DNA of 64,000 bases from Bradyrhizobium sp. 190 (GTDB lineage Bacteria; Pseudomonadota; Alphaproteobacteria; Rhizobiales; Xanthobacteraceae), in NCBI RefSeq assembly GCF_023073415.1, contig NZ_JADPJL010000012.1:880501-944500 (forward strand). The letters run 5' to 3'. This document shows, piece after piece, positions 41,284 to 49,995 of this stretch. Positions within the stretch are counted from its first letter, which is position 1, and each line of letters opens with the position of its first letter. The notes beneath the pieces were generated by a model. The model ran no database searches. It was not told the DNA's origin and saw only the letters and a list, made by a program, of their open reading frames with translations. The position numbers were made by a program, and so were the translations under genes.

Positions 41284-41308
41284 GCCGAGCCAGGATCGCA
41301 ATCGCGTC

Positions 41309-41331
41309 ATACGCGGGCTTGACCCGCGTAT
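41309..41331 (+). terminator. Hairpin after the GST gene
   Basis: Perfect 9-bp stem atacgcggg / cccgcgtat with loop cttga, 26 bp behind the GST stop, followed by ctcactttc. It could be a terminator or a short dispersed palindrome; no clear T-run. Confidence 0.45.
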
Positions 41332-41516
41332 CTCACTTTCGGCTCGTGCTGGACCGTCGAGCGCGCCCACATATCCTGACGTTTCCAGATTTTGCTTGCC
41401 GCCGCCGCATTGGCCTCGCTGACGGGAACGAGGCTCCACAATTTGTCCAGATCGGTCTCGGCATGACGTCGCCGAATCCGGTGATCTGTGGAAGCCGGCT
41501 ACAAAAAACTGGGCGC

Positions 41517-41612
41517 TTAGCTGAGCGCCAGGGCGAGCAAACCAGAACCCAGCAGGAAAACGCTCGCGATGGTCACTGCCAGAAATGTATTGGAGGTAAA
41601 TTCTTCACGCAT
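41517..41612 (-). CDS. Small membrane protein, 31 aa
   Basis: ATG at 41612, TAA at 41517: MREEFTSNTFLAVTIASVF and then LLGSGLLALALS. It has a short acidic N-terminus and one membrane segment reaching the C-terminus. Function unknown. The composition and placement resemble small one-helix proteins associated with membrane complexes, but no partner is evident. Confidence 0.45.
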   Translation of the reverse strand: MREEFTSNTFLAVTIASVFLLGSGLLALALS

Positions 41613-42171
41613 GGCGATTGTCCGACGAGCGCACGACGAAACCGGTCAGGCGCTCCTTGTGAAATTGTATTTGCGGATTTCAGCCACCCGTGCCCAGCAA
41701 TGCCAGCGGTAAAGCCGGCAATATTCGCGGTAAAGCAAGGTGAGAGGTTTCCACATGATCGCACCCGATTGTTTGATCGGGGACTGAATATCAGGCCATC
41801 GTTTCGGGGTGTCTTCACGGCGCCAAAAAATGGTTTCGTGGCCCGCAGCACTGTTTCGTGCGCGGCCCCCGACGACACAGCTTCACGCAATGGAGAGCGC
41901 GGGTGGCTCGACAACCGGGACGCCGACGCGGTCAAGCGCGGCAAGTCGCCGTTCCGAAGATTTGCCTCGGAAGTCCCTTTGCGTCTGCCACCGGTCGTTG
42001 CAAAGCGCACCAGTCATTACAAAGCGGATGCGTGAATGTGCTGACGCGACGGACGTTGCCTCTGGATTGTATTGCTGCGTTGGGAATAATTTGCGGTTCG
42101 TTGATGTGGATCAAGCGGCTTTCAGGGATTGGTAGAAACTGCTGGCACCCCCCTTCGCCGGGAGTTCCAGG
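41613..42171. other. Gene-free stretch upstream of ccoN
   Basis: No gene is convincing in 41613-42100; open frames here are Arg-rich and lack ribosome binding sites. The last 70 bp carry the FixK/FNR box and presumably the ccoN promoter. Confidence 0.55.
42101..42114 (+). promoter_or_regulatory. FixK/FNR-type box upstream of ccoN
   Basis: TTGATGTGGATCAA is a perfect TTGAT-N4-ATCAA site. Its 3' end is 57 bp from the ccoN start. FixK2 of Bradyrhizobium activates fixNOQP-type operons in low oxygen through such sites. If it is a class II site centred at -41.5, transcription would start near 42149. Confidence 0.9.
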
Positions 42172-43833
42172 ATGGTCGCGCAGCTCACAAAAAACGAACG
42201 ACAGATTGCGCTGATCATTCTACTCGCGATGTCCGTATGTGGGCTCGCGATGGGGGTCGTCGGGCACGGCGACCCGCTAGGCATCCATGGCGCCATCGTG
42301 CTGCTTGCCGGCATCGCCGGCATGTTCGGTGTCATTTCCGGCTACTACGCACCGGAGCCTGGCGAAGACCGCCTCGACCGATACTTCGACGATCCCAGCC
42401 GAATGGGCATTATCCTGGCAATGGCCTGGGTCGTGGCTGGACTGTTCGTCGGCGACTGGATCGCCTGGCAGCTCGTCAATCCGAACCTGACATTCGACGC
42501 CGCCTGGTCGAGCTTCGGCCGCCTCCGTCCGGTACACACCTCCGGCGTGATCTTCGGCTTCGGTGGCAATGCGCTGATCGCCACGTCCCTCTATGTGGTG
42601 CAACGAACCTCGCGCGCGCGCCTGCCGGACCAGTTGACCCCGTGGTTCGTCCTGCTTGGCTACAACCTGTTCTGCGTCATCGCCGCAACCGGTTACCTGA
42701 TGGGCGTCACGCAGTCGAAGGAATATGCCGAGCCGGAATGGTATGCCGATATCTGGCTGGACATCGTGTGGGTGACCTACCTCATTCTCTATCTGCGCAC
42801 ATTAGCTCGCCGCAAGGAGCCGCATATCTACGTGTCGAACTGGTACTACTTGGCCTTCATCGTGGTCGTGGCGATCCTCCACATCGTCAACAGCCTCGCC
42901 ATCCCGGTTTCGATCGGTCATGCCAAGAGCTATTCGGCATTTTCCGGTGTGCAGGATGCAATGACGCAGTGGTGGTACGGGCATAACGCGGTCGCGTTCT
43001 TCCTGACCGCCGGCTTCCTCGGCATGATGTACTATTACCTGCCGGTGCGCGCCGGTCGCCCGATCTTCTCCTACCGGCTGTCGATCATCAGCTTTTGGGG
43101 CATCACTTTCATGTACATGTGGGCGGGTTCGCACCACCTGCATTACACCGCGCTTCCACATTGGGTGCAGACGCTCGGCATGACGTTTTCGGTCATGCTG
43201 CTGGTTCCGTCGTGGGCGTCGGCCGGTAACGCACTGCTCACGCTGAATGGCGCCTGGCACAAGGTGCGCGACGACGCCACGCTGCGCTTCATGATGGTCG
43301 CCGCAGTATTCTACGGCATCGTCACGTTCGAAGGCTCGTTCATGGCCATTCGCTCCGTAAACTCGCTGTCGCACTATACCGACTGGACCGTCGGTCACGT
43401 GCACGTCGGCGCGCTCGGCTGGGTCGCCATGATCACTTTCGGCGCGATCTATGCTTCGGTGCCGTGGCTCTGGAAGCGCGAGCGGATGTATTCGGGCAGG
43501 CTGGTGGAGGTGCACTTCTGGCTCGCGCTTGCCGGCACGGTGATCTACGTCTTCGCGATGTGGAATTCCGGCATCATCCAGGGGCTGATGTGGCGGACCT
43601 TCAATGAAAGCGGAACGCTCGCCTATTCCTTCGTCGACACGCTGGTCGCGATGCATCCCTATTATATCGCGCGCGCGATTGGCGGCCTGCTGTTCCTGCT
43701 CGGCGCACTGGTTGCGTGCTACAATATCTGGATGACGATACGAACGGCCGATCAGCCGGCCGACGAGCGAGTTGCCGATCGTCCCGTGGTTCCCGCGCTC
43801 ACAGGCGTTTCGGCGCCTCAACCGGCGGAGTGA
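42172..43833 (+). CDS. ccoN: cbb3-type cytochrome c oxidase subunit I
   Basis: Catalytic haem-copper subunit of the high-affinity oxidase (FixN). The 553-aa protein has at least 12 membrane segments. Low-spin haem ligand region [20 protein letters not shown], the Cu-B His region [18 protein letters not shown], the His pair in [15 protein letters not shown] and the C-terminal [16 protein letters not shown] are all present. The ATG at 42172 follows gccgggagttccagg. It opens the ccoNOQP run under a FixK/FNR box. The track to 43833 is unbroken. Confidence 0.97.
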   Translation: MVAQLTKNERQIALIILLAMSVCGLAMGVVGHGDPLGIHGAIVLLAGIAGMFGVISGYYAPEPGEDRLDRYFDDPSRMGIILAMAWVVAGLFVGDWIAWQLVNPNLTFDAAWSSFGRLRPVHTSGVIFGFGGNALIATSLYVVQRTSRARLPDQLTPWFVLLGYNLFCVIAATGYLMGVTQSKEYAEPEWYADIWLDIVWVTYLILYLRTLARRKEPHIYVSNWYYLAFIVVVAILHIVNSLAIPVSIGHAKSYSAFSGVQDAMTQWWYGHNAVAFFLTAGFLGMMYYYLPVRAGRPIFSYRLSIISFWGITFMYMWAGSHHLHYTALPHWVQTLGMTFSVMLLVPSWASAGNALLTLNGAWHKVRDDATLRFMMVAAVFYGIVTFEGSFMAIRSVNSLSHYTDWTVGHVHVGALGWVAMITFGAIYASVPWLWKRERMYSGRLVEVHFWLALAGTVIYVFAMWNSGIIQGLMWRTFNESGTLAYSFVDTLVAMHPYYIARAIGGLLFLLGALVACYNIWMTIRTADQPADERVADRPVVPALTGVSAPQPAE

Positions 43834-43839
43834 ACCGGC

Positions 43840-44565
43840 ATGTTCAACCTGCATTACCAGCTCGAGCGCAAAACCATCGGCTTGGTGCTAGGCATCATCG
43901 GCGTCGCTGCCATCGGCGGTGCGGTCGAGATCATACCTTTGTTCACGATCCAACAGACCGTCGAAGACGCCCCGGGCATGCGGGTTTACACGCCGCTTGA
44001 GATCGCAGGCCGCAATATCTACATCCGCGAAGGCTGCTACGCCTGCCATTCGCAGATGATCCGGACGTTGCGCGACGAAGTGGAGCGCTACGGCCCTTAC
44101 TCGCTCGCCGTCGAATCCAAATACGATCATCCGATGCTGTGGGGGTCGAAGCGGACCGGGCCGGACATCGCGCGCATGGGCAACAAATATTCGGACGAAT
44201 GGCATGTCCGGCACCTCAACAACCCCCGGGACGTCGTTCCGGAATCGGTGATGCCGCATTATTCGTGGCTCGGACGCACCGAACTGCGTTATGACGATCT
44301 CGGCTCGCATCTGGCGGCGCTTCGCAAGGTCGGCGTGCCCTACACCGATGACATGATCGCCAACGCGAAGTCCGATGCCTACGGACAGGCGACGCCCGAT
44401 ACACCGTTCGCCGAAGGCGTTACCAAGCGTTACGGCGCGGCGACGAATGTGCGCGCCTTCGACGGCAAGCCGGGCCAACTGACCGAGATGGATGCCCTGG
44501 TGGCTTACCTGCAAATTCTCGGCAAGCTGACCGACGCTGCGCACAAACACGCCGCGGGAGGTTGA
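43840..44565 (+). CDS. ccoO: cbb3-type cytochrome c oxidase subunit II
   Basis: Membrane-anchored monohaem cytochrome c (FixO), 241 aa. An N-terminal membrane segment (about 13-37) is followed by the haem motif REGCYACHSQMIR, with Cys66, Cys69 and His70. MPHYSWLG likely supplies the axial Met. It passes electrons from CcoP to CcoN. It begins 6 bp after ccoN. Confidence 0.97.
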   Translation: MFNLHYQLERKTIGLVLGIIGVAAIGGAVEIIPLFTIQQTVEDAPGMRVYTPLEIAGRNIYIREGCYACHSQMIRTLRDEVERYGPYSLAVESKYDHPMLWGSKRTGPDIARMGNKYSDEWHVRHLNNPRDVVPESVMPHYSWLGRTELRYDDLGSHLAALRKVGVPYTDDMIANAKSDAYGQATPDTPFAEGVTKRYGAATNVRAFDGKPGQLTEMDALVAYLQILGKLTDAAHKHAAGG

Positions 44566-44567
44566 TC

Positions 44568-44777
44568 ATGGACCATGATTTTACAGTCTGGTTCTCGAAG
44601 TCGTTCGGTCTGTTCTATCTGATCGCACTTTCGGTCATCATCGTCGCCTACGCGTTCTGGCCGTCCAACAAGAAGCGGTTCGACGAGGCGGCGCAATCCA
44701 TACTCGGGGACGAGGACAAGCCGCACAGGGATCAGCCAGATAGAGATCAGCCATCTAGGGATAAGTCATGGCGGTAG
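44568..44777 (+). CDS. ccoQ: cbb3-type cytochrome c oxidase subunit CcoQ
   Basis: A 69-aa one-helix subunit (FixQ): MDHDFTVWFSKSFGLFYLIA, then SVIIVAYAFWPSNKKRFDEA, typical of the family. The tail is longer than usual and repetitive (DKPHRDQPDRDQPSRDKSW), with the unit RDQP(D/S). It overlaps the ccoP start by 10 bp. CcoQ stabilises CcoP binding and the active complex. Confidence 0.92.
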   Translation: MDHDFTVWFSKSFGLFYLIALSVIIVAYAFWPSNKKRFDEAAQSILGDEDKPHRDQPDRDQPSRDKSWR

Positions 44778-45649
44778 AGGAACGCGATCCCCATTCCGGC
44801 TACATGACGACCGGTCACGAATGGAACGGTATCAAGGAATTGAACACGCCGGTACCCCGGCCGGTCTATTTCTTCCTGATCGCAACGGCCTTGTTCTCCG
44901 TCGTCTACTGGGTGCTGTATCCCGCATGGCCGCTGGGAGTGACCTATACGAAGGGACTGCTCGGCATCGATCAGCGTACCACCGTCAGCGAAAGCCTGGC
45001 GCAGGCGGCGCTTGAACGCAGCGGCTGGTCCAAACGCATCGAGGCTGAGAGCTTCAAGCAGATCCAGGCCGACCCCCGTTTGATGGAAAATGTCCGGCAG
45101 ACCGGTCGGACGCTGTTCGGTGACAATTGTGCGCCATGTCATGGATCGAACGGGCAGGGCGGCAAGGCGTTTCCCAATCTGACGACGGCGTCGTGGCTTT
45201 GGGGCGGCGATCCCGAAAGCATTGCCGAGACGATCCGCGTCGGCATCAATTCGGCGCATCCGCAAAGCCGGACCTCGCAAATGATGGCGTTCGGGCGCGA
45301 TCAGATGCTCAAGAAGGGCGAGATCGACGACGTCGTGGCTTACGTGCGCAGTCTTTCCGATCCCACTGTCTTGAGAGATGTGCCCGCGGCGAAAATCGAG
45401 GCCGGCAAGGCCGTCTTCGCCGCCAATTGCGTCAGCTGCCATGGTGACAACGCCAAGGGTAACGCCGAGCTCGGTGCACCTGATCTGACGGACCGATCCT
45501 GGATCTACGGCGGCGACGCCGAGTCGATCTACGATACCGTGTGGGGCGGCCGGCAAGGCCACATGCCAAGCTGGGACGGCAGGCTCTCGCCGCTCGACCG
45601 CAAAATTCTGGCGCTCTATCTGTTCGACCTCCGCCGGAGCGAACGATGA
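44768..45649 (+). CDS. ccoP: cbb3-type cytochrome c oxidase subunit III, dihaem
   Basis: Membrane-anchored dihaem cytochrome c (FixP), 293 aa. The N-terminal membrane segment is VYFFLIATALFSVVYWVLYP. Haem motifs are NCAPCHGSNGQGG (Cys121, Cys124, His125) and NCVSCHGDNAKGN (Cys221, Cys224, His225). MMAFG and MPSWDGRLS carry likely axial Met residues. Its stop overlaps the next small gene by 4 bp. Confidence 0.97.
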   Translation: MAVEERDPHSGYMTTGHEWNGIKELNTPVPRPVYFFLIATALFSVVYWVLYPAWPLGVTYTKGLLGIDQRTTVSESLAQAALERSGWSKRIEAESFKQIQADPRLMENVRQTGRTLFGDNCAPCHGSNGQGGKAFPNLTTASWLWGGDPESIAETIRVGINSAHPQSRTSQMMAFGRDQMLKKGEIDDVVAYVRSLSDPTVLRDVPAAKIEAGKAVFAANCVSCHGDNAKGNAELGAPDLTDRSWIYGGDAESIYDTVWGGRQGHMPSWDGRLSPLDRKILALYLFDLRRSER

Positions 45650-45864
45650 TCGCGACCGGCACAGCGACGAGGCAGATTCGGACGAGGGCCGTCGTTTGGC
45701 TTTCGATCGGCGCCGGGCTGTTGCTGCTGCTGATCGCCAATTCGCATCTCGTCTATGTAGCCATCATGTCGCAACCGGAATGCGTCGCGCATCTGCGCCA
45801 GGGCGAGGGCTCCGGCAGGGACGGAAAGTTCAGCGCGGCACGATCGTCATGCGCGCCGCGATGA
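45646..45864 (+). CDS. Small membrane protein of the cbb3 locus, 72 aa
   Basis: Begins MIATGTATRQIRTRAVVWLS, has one membrane segment (SIGAGLLLLLIANSHLVYVA), and a periplasmic-side tail with SQPECVAHLRQGEG and a terminal ARSSCAPR, holding two Cys. It starts inside the ccoP stop (ATGA), so it is certainly part of the operon. It stands where ccoG/ccoH would be expected but is far shorter than either and lacks their motifs. It could be an assembly or accessory subunit. Confidence 0.8.
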   Translation: MIATGTATRQIRTRAVVWLSIGAGLLLLLIANSHLVYVAIMSQPECVAHLRQGEGSGRDGKFSAARSSCAPR

Positions 45865-45880
45865 GGAAGCAGGGAGATCG

Positions 45881-46675
45881 ATGATGGCGCCGATACCGGC
45901 CGTTGTTCCGCCTCTGCCGCGCGCGCGGAGCTGGAAGCGAGACGTTGCCCCCGCTGCCGCTTTCGATTGGCTCGCGGCCGGTTGGCGCGACTTCACCACC
46001 GATCCGGCAGCCAGCATCAGTTACGGACTCCTGGTGTTTTTGGTCTCCGTCATCACCACCGTCGGCCTGTTCGCACTTCGCCTCGACTACATCCTGCTCC
46101 CGGCGTTTGCCGGCTTCATGGTCGTCGGCCCGATCATCGGAATCGGACTGTACGAAAAGAGCCGGCGCATCGCCGAACTCAGGTCCGTCAGCGTGTGGCA
46201 GATGATCTTCGTCAGGCCGGAGTCTGGTGGCCAGGTTCTGTTCGCAGGCGTGCTGCTTTTTCTGTTGACGCTGTTGTGGATGCGCGCCGCTGTCATCCTG
46301 TATGCGCTGTTTTTTGGCCTGCGGCCTTTTCCCGGTCTCGACCGCATCATTCCCATGCTGTTCACGACAGAGGTCGGCTGGGCGATGCTGCTGATCGGCA
46401 GCGCCGTCGGGGGCCTGTTTGCGGCGTTTGCATTTGCCATCAGTGCCTTCTCCATCCCGATGCTGCTGGCGGAGCGCACGGACGCCTTGACCGCCATGGG
46501 CACCAGCATGGCGCTGGTCTGGCACAATCTACCCGTCATGCTGACCTGGGCGGCAATCATGCTGGTGCTGATTGTCATCGGCATCGCGACCGGACTGCTG
46601 GGAATGATCGTCATTTTTCCGGTGCTGGGACATGGAAGCTGGCACGCTTACCGGGCAATACGACCTCAGGTTTAG
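45881..46675 (+). CDS. DUF2189 integral membrane protein
   Basis: A 264-aa protein with about six membrane segments. After an amphipathic N-terminus (FDWLAAGWRDFTTDPAASIS) come YGLLVFLVSVITTVGLFAL, LDYILLPAFAGFMVVGPIIG and further helices up to MLVLIVIGIATGLLGMIV. The motif GHGSWHAYRAI ends it. Pfam DUF2189 proteins have been noted near or as putative cytochrome c oxidase components. The start follows agggagatcg. It lies 16 bp after the 72-aa gene and 25 bp before ccoI. Confidence 0.85.
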   Translation: MMAPIPAVVPPLPRARSWKRDVAPAAAFDWLAAGWRDFTTDPAASISYGLLVFLVSVITTVGLFALRLDYILLPAFAGFMVVGPIIGIGLYEKSRRIAELRSVSVWQMIFVRPESGGQVLFAGVLLFLLTLLWMRAAVILYALFFGLRPFPGLDRIIPMLFTTEVGWAMLLIGSAVGGLFAAFAFAISAFSIPMLLAERTDALTAMGTSMALVWHNLPVMLTWAAIMLVLIVIGIATGLLGMIVIFPVLGHGSWHAYRAIRPQV

Positions 46676-46700
46676 CGCGAGGCATTTGGAGTTCTCTCCG

Positions 46701-48968
46701 ATGGGTTGTTGCGGTCCGGGAGCGGAGTTGACGGCGATGCCGCCAGGTGCGCGCGCAAGCGACGAAGAGGTTCTGCTCGCGAGCCGCATCGTAGCCGATG
46801 GCATTCGCCAGACCGACCTCGCCGTGCCGACGATTCATTGTGGCGCATGCGTCCGGACGATCGAGAGGGCGCTCGGCGGGCTTGCGGGCGTCGAAAGCGT
46901 GCGGGCCAACCTGTCGACCAAACGCGTGTCGGTCAGGTGGCAATCAAACGGCGGCCCGCCGCCGTTCGTCGAGACCTTGAAGCGGGCCGGCTTCGAGGCT
47001 CACTTGTTCGACGTCGAGTCGGACAAGGATGACGGCACGCTGTCCGAACTGATACGGGCGCTAGCCGTCGCGGGCTTTGCCTCCAGCAATATCATGTTGC
47101 TTTCGGTGTCGATCTGGTCGGGCGCCGAAGCCGAAACCCGGGACCTGTTCCACTGGTTGTCCATGATCATTGCGCTGCCGGCGCTGGCCTATTCCGGCCG
47201 GATATTTTTCCGGTCGGGTTGGCGAGCCCTCAGGCACGGGCGGACCAACATGGACGTTCCGATCTCGCTGGGTGTGCTGCTCGCCTTCGGCATGAGCGTT
47301 TACGAGACGGTGCAACATGGCCCGCACGCCTATTTCGATGCCGCGATCTCGCTGCTGTTCTTTTTGCTGATCGGGCGCACGCTAGATCATATGATGCGAG
47401 AACGGGCCCGGCTGGCCGTCAGAAGTCTGGCCCGGCTCGCGGCACGAGGTGCCTTCGTGGTGCAGGCGGATGGCACGCAAGTCTATCTTCCTGTCGAAGA
47501 CATCGAACCCGGCATGCGCGTTTCGCTTGGCGCCGGTGAACGTGTGCCCGTCGATGCGACCGTGAGCAAGGGTGATTCCGAGCTTGACGTTTCGCTGGTC
47601 TCCGGTGAGAGCGTGCCGCTGCGTGCGACTGTGGGATCGACGGTGCGTGCGGGGACGCTGAACCTCACCGGCCCGCTGACGCTGATCGCGACGGCGAGGG
47701 CCGGCCATTCATTCCTCGCTGAAATGATACGGATGATGGAAGCGGCCGAGCATGGTCGGTCCGGCTATCGGCGTATCGCTGACCGCGCAGCGGCGCTCTA
47801 CGCGCCAGTCGTGCATGTCGCGGCATTTCTTACGTTCATTGGCTGGATGGTCGCAACCGGCGATCTACACAACGCCATCACCATCGCCGTCGCTGTCCTC
47901 ATCATCACGTGCCCTTGCGCGCTCGGACTTGCGGTGCCGATCGTGCAGGTGATAGCCGCACAACGGCTGTTCAAGGACGGCATCATGGTCAAGGACGGCT
48001 CCTCGATTGAGCGCCTCGCAGAGATTGACCGGGTCATATTTGACAAGACGGGAACGCTGACGTCGGCCGCGCCGCGCCTGGTCTCGGCCGAACACATTGA
48101 CCGGGCGCCCTTGAGTCTCGCGGCCGCTCTTGCCTTGCATTCCCGGCATCCCTATTCGCAGGCGCTCGTCGAAGCTGCCGCCGGCCTTGCGCCGTCGCCA
48201 ATCGTGTTCGACGACATCACCGAACAGGCGGGCTTCGGGTTGCAGGCGCAATCAGGCGCGACAGTCTATCGGTTGGGGAAACCGTCGTGGGCGCTGGCTA
48301 GCCGGGAATCGATGGTCGGAACCGTGTCGGTTATTCTGACACGCAATGGTCAGTGGATGTCAGGTTTCTACTTTGAAGACACGCTGCGGACGGACGCGGC
48401 CGTTGCCGTCGCAAAGCTGAAGCAGAGCGGCCTTCGAGTGGAGATCGTTTCCGGCGATCGCAAGGAACCGGTCGGACTTGTCGCCGAGGCGCTTGGCGTT
48501 CCATATCGCAGCAGCGTGACGCCCAGCGAAAAGGTGGCACGTATCAAGTCGCTCTCTGCGGCCGGTCAAAAGGTTCTTATGGTCGGCGACGGACTTAACG
48601 ACACGCCCGCGCTCGGCGCTGCCCATGCGTCCATGGCCCCGGCCTCCGCTTCGGACGTCGGACGTTGCGCGGCGGACTTTGTCTTCCTGCGAGAAAGCCT
48701 GCTTGCAGCGCCGGTCGCGGTGTCCGTCGCACGCGAGGCCAGACGTTTGATCAGGCAAAATTTTGCGCTCGCGGTTGTCTACAACGTCGTGGCGGTGCCG
48801 ATCGCAATCATGGGCCTGGTGACACCTCTGATTGCCGCCATCGCGATGTCGGGATCATCAATTCTGGTGGTTGCCAACGCACTTCGCTTGAAGGGCGGGG
48901 AAGGGAGCCCAGCCAGTGCCGCCCCGGACACCATTTCGGCGGCAGCCATTCTGGAGGCCGCCGAATGA
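46701..48968 (+). CDS. ccoI: Copper-translocating P1B-type ATPase CcoI (FixI)
   Basis: Pumps copper across the inner membrane for cbb3 oxidase assembly. The 755-aa protein starts MGCCGPGAELTA, followed by an HMA domain with HCGACVRTIE (Cys47, Cys50). The membrane CPC motif is ITCPCALGLAVP (Cys404, Cys406), the phosphorylated Asp448 is in FDKTGTLTS, and MVGDGLNDTPALGAAHAS is the hinge motif. ATG 46701 is chosen, after ttggagttctctccg; a frame start at 46632 would overlap the DUF2189 gene. Its stop overlaps ccoS by 4 bp. Confidence 0.96.
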   Translation: MGCCGPGAELTAMPPGARASDEEVLLASRIVADGIRQTDLAVPTIHCGACVRTIERALGGLAGVESVRANLSTKRVSVRWQSNGGPPPFVETLKRAGFEAHLFDVESDKDDGTLSELIRALAVAGFASSNIMLLSVSIWSGAEAETRDLFHWLSMIIALPALAYSGRIFFRSGWRALRHGRTNMDVPISLGVLLAFGMSVYETVQHGPHAYFDAAISLLFFLLIGRTLDHMMRERARLAVRSLARLAARGAFVVQADGTQVYLPVEDIEPGMRVSLGAGERVPVDATVSKGDSELDVSLVSGESVPLRATVGSTVRAGTLNLTGPLTLIATARAGHSFLAEMIRMMEAAEHGRSGYRRIADRAAALYAPVVHVAAFLTFIGWMVATGDLHNAITIAVAVLIITCPCALGLAVPIVQVIAAQRLFKDGIMVKDGSSIERLAEIDRVIFDKTGTLTSAAPRLVSAEHIDRAPLSLAAALALHSRHPYSQALVEAAAGLAPSPIVFDDITEQAGFGLQAQSGATVYRLGKPSWALASRESMVGTVSVILTRNGQWMSGFYFEDTLRTDAAVAVAKLKQSGLRVEIVSGDRKEPVGLVAEALGVPYRSSVTPSEKVARIKSLSAAGQKVLMVGDGLNDTPALGAAHASMAPASASDVGRCAADFVFLRESLLAAPVAVSVAREARRLIRQNFALAVVYNVVAVPIAIMGLVTPLIAAIAMSGSSILVVANALRLKGGEGSPASAAPDTISAAAILEAAE

Positions 48969-49138
48969 AGGACTACTTTTATTTGATACCGATTGCATTA
49001 GGTCTCGGCCTCACGGCTCTCGCTGCGTTCATGTGGTCGCTCAAGGCCGGACAGTACGACGATCTTGACGGGGCTGCCGAACGCATCCTCCATGAAGAGA
49101 CGGACGCGCCTATCCGGACGACCCAACCGGGTCGGTGA
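48965..49138 (+). CDS. ccoS: cbb3-type oxidase assembly protein CcoS (FixS)
   Basis: A 57-aa one-helix protein: MKDYFYLIPIALGLGLTALA, then FMWSLKAGQYDDLDGAAERI, with the family motif KxGQYDDLxG. CcoS is needed for haem and copper incorporation into CcoN. It overlaps ccoI by 4 bp and closes the cbb3 locus. Confidence 0.95.
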   Translation: MKDYFYLIPIALGLGLTALAAFMWSLKAGQYDDLDGAAERILHEETDAPIRTTQPGR

Positions 49139-49404
49139 TGCCGGCGGCTATGCACCGCAAAACCATATATGTAGCTTAATACCTCACCAGGGGGACGGCA
49201 GGCGATGTCCCGTTGGCCCGAAGAGAAAGCGGCCATAAGCCAACAGGCTTCCTTTAGTCTTCCTATAAACTAGCCTCGGAACCCTATCCCAAAGACGCAT
49301 ATGCAATATAAGCGAATCGCGGCGAGAATTGCCGGATGACGCCCAACTTTTGCCCATCCTGGGCGTTGTCCAGAGCAGCAGGGATCATTGCTTCGGAGAC
49401 GATC

Positions 49405-49683
49405 GTGGATAGCACACTGAAGTTGAGGCCTCGTCCAAGCAACGTGGCATTGATTGCCTGGCAGTTTACCGGGCAACCGCTGCACGAATGGCCGAGCTGG
49501 GTACAATCCAGTTGCTCGCTGCAGCGAAGCGAGGACGGGCACCTCGAGCTTCGACATGAGCGGCAAAGCGGGACACAGATCGTGTATCTGGAGGAGTGGC
49601 TGGTGCGCGATCTCGATGGCGGCGTTTGCTTCTACACCGATGCCGAACTGCGCAAAGAGTTCGACATCGCCCCTAGAGCGTGA
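49405..49683 (+). CDS. Conserved hypothetical protein, 92 aa
   Basis: Begins at GTG 49405 (V/M-DSTLKLRPRPSNVALIAW), after cggagacgatc. The sequence is rich in Trp and charged residues: QFTGQPLHEWPSWVQSSC, LELRHERQSGTQIVYLEEWL and VRDLDGGVCFYTDAELRKEF. No signal peptide or membrane segment. I recall close relatives in Bradyrhizobium with no assigned function. The region 49139-49404 before it holds no recognisable feature. Confidence 0.75.
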   Translation: MDSTLKLRPRPSNVALIAWQFTGQPLHEWPSWVQSSCSLQRSEDGHLELRHERQSGTQIVYLEEWLVRDLDGGVCFYTDAELRKEFDIAPRA

Positions 49684-49803
49684 TGACTTTTCTTCGAATC
49701 GTCACCTCGTTCTATCTCTTTGATTTGAGCATGATCTCCGCGCAAACGCGTTCCGCGTTTTTCGCGAGGGAAAACCGGTACCCACTTTTCCGAATCATGC
49801 TCT
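49676..49803. repeat. Dispersed repeat, agagcgtgatg...catgctct type
   Basis: Begins agagcgtgatgacttttctt, contains gatttgagcatgatctccgc and acgcgttccgcgtttttcgc, and ends ccacttttccgaatcatgct ct. Ends are short inverted copies (agagcgtgat / atcatgctct). I recall this element widely in Bradyrhizobium and Rhodopseudomonas. It overlaps the last codons of the preceding gene. Confidence 0.75.
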
Positions 49804-49995
49804 GTCAGTGAAGCTGGTCACACAAATCGAAAAATAAACCGCTGGCACCGCGCTCCGATTGGCCACAATCTGGGGATGGGTTTTGCTGACTGAACCCTTT
49901 CGAGGGGTATCGATCGGATTTTTCTGAACCTTTAACGACCTGACATTGCGACACGCCGGTACCCCTCTTCTCCCAACATCCGATTGGAGGAAGTG

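Noticed and set aside
40494..42035. 513-codon plus-strand frame across the Nu-class GST gene and the gap behind it
   Set aside because: Out of frame with the clear GST coding sequence; the part beyond 41283 has no domain.
41857..42135. Short plus-strand frames upstream of ccoN
   Set aside because: Arg/Ser-rich, no ribosome binding sites, and they run into the FixK box and promoter region.
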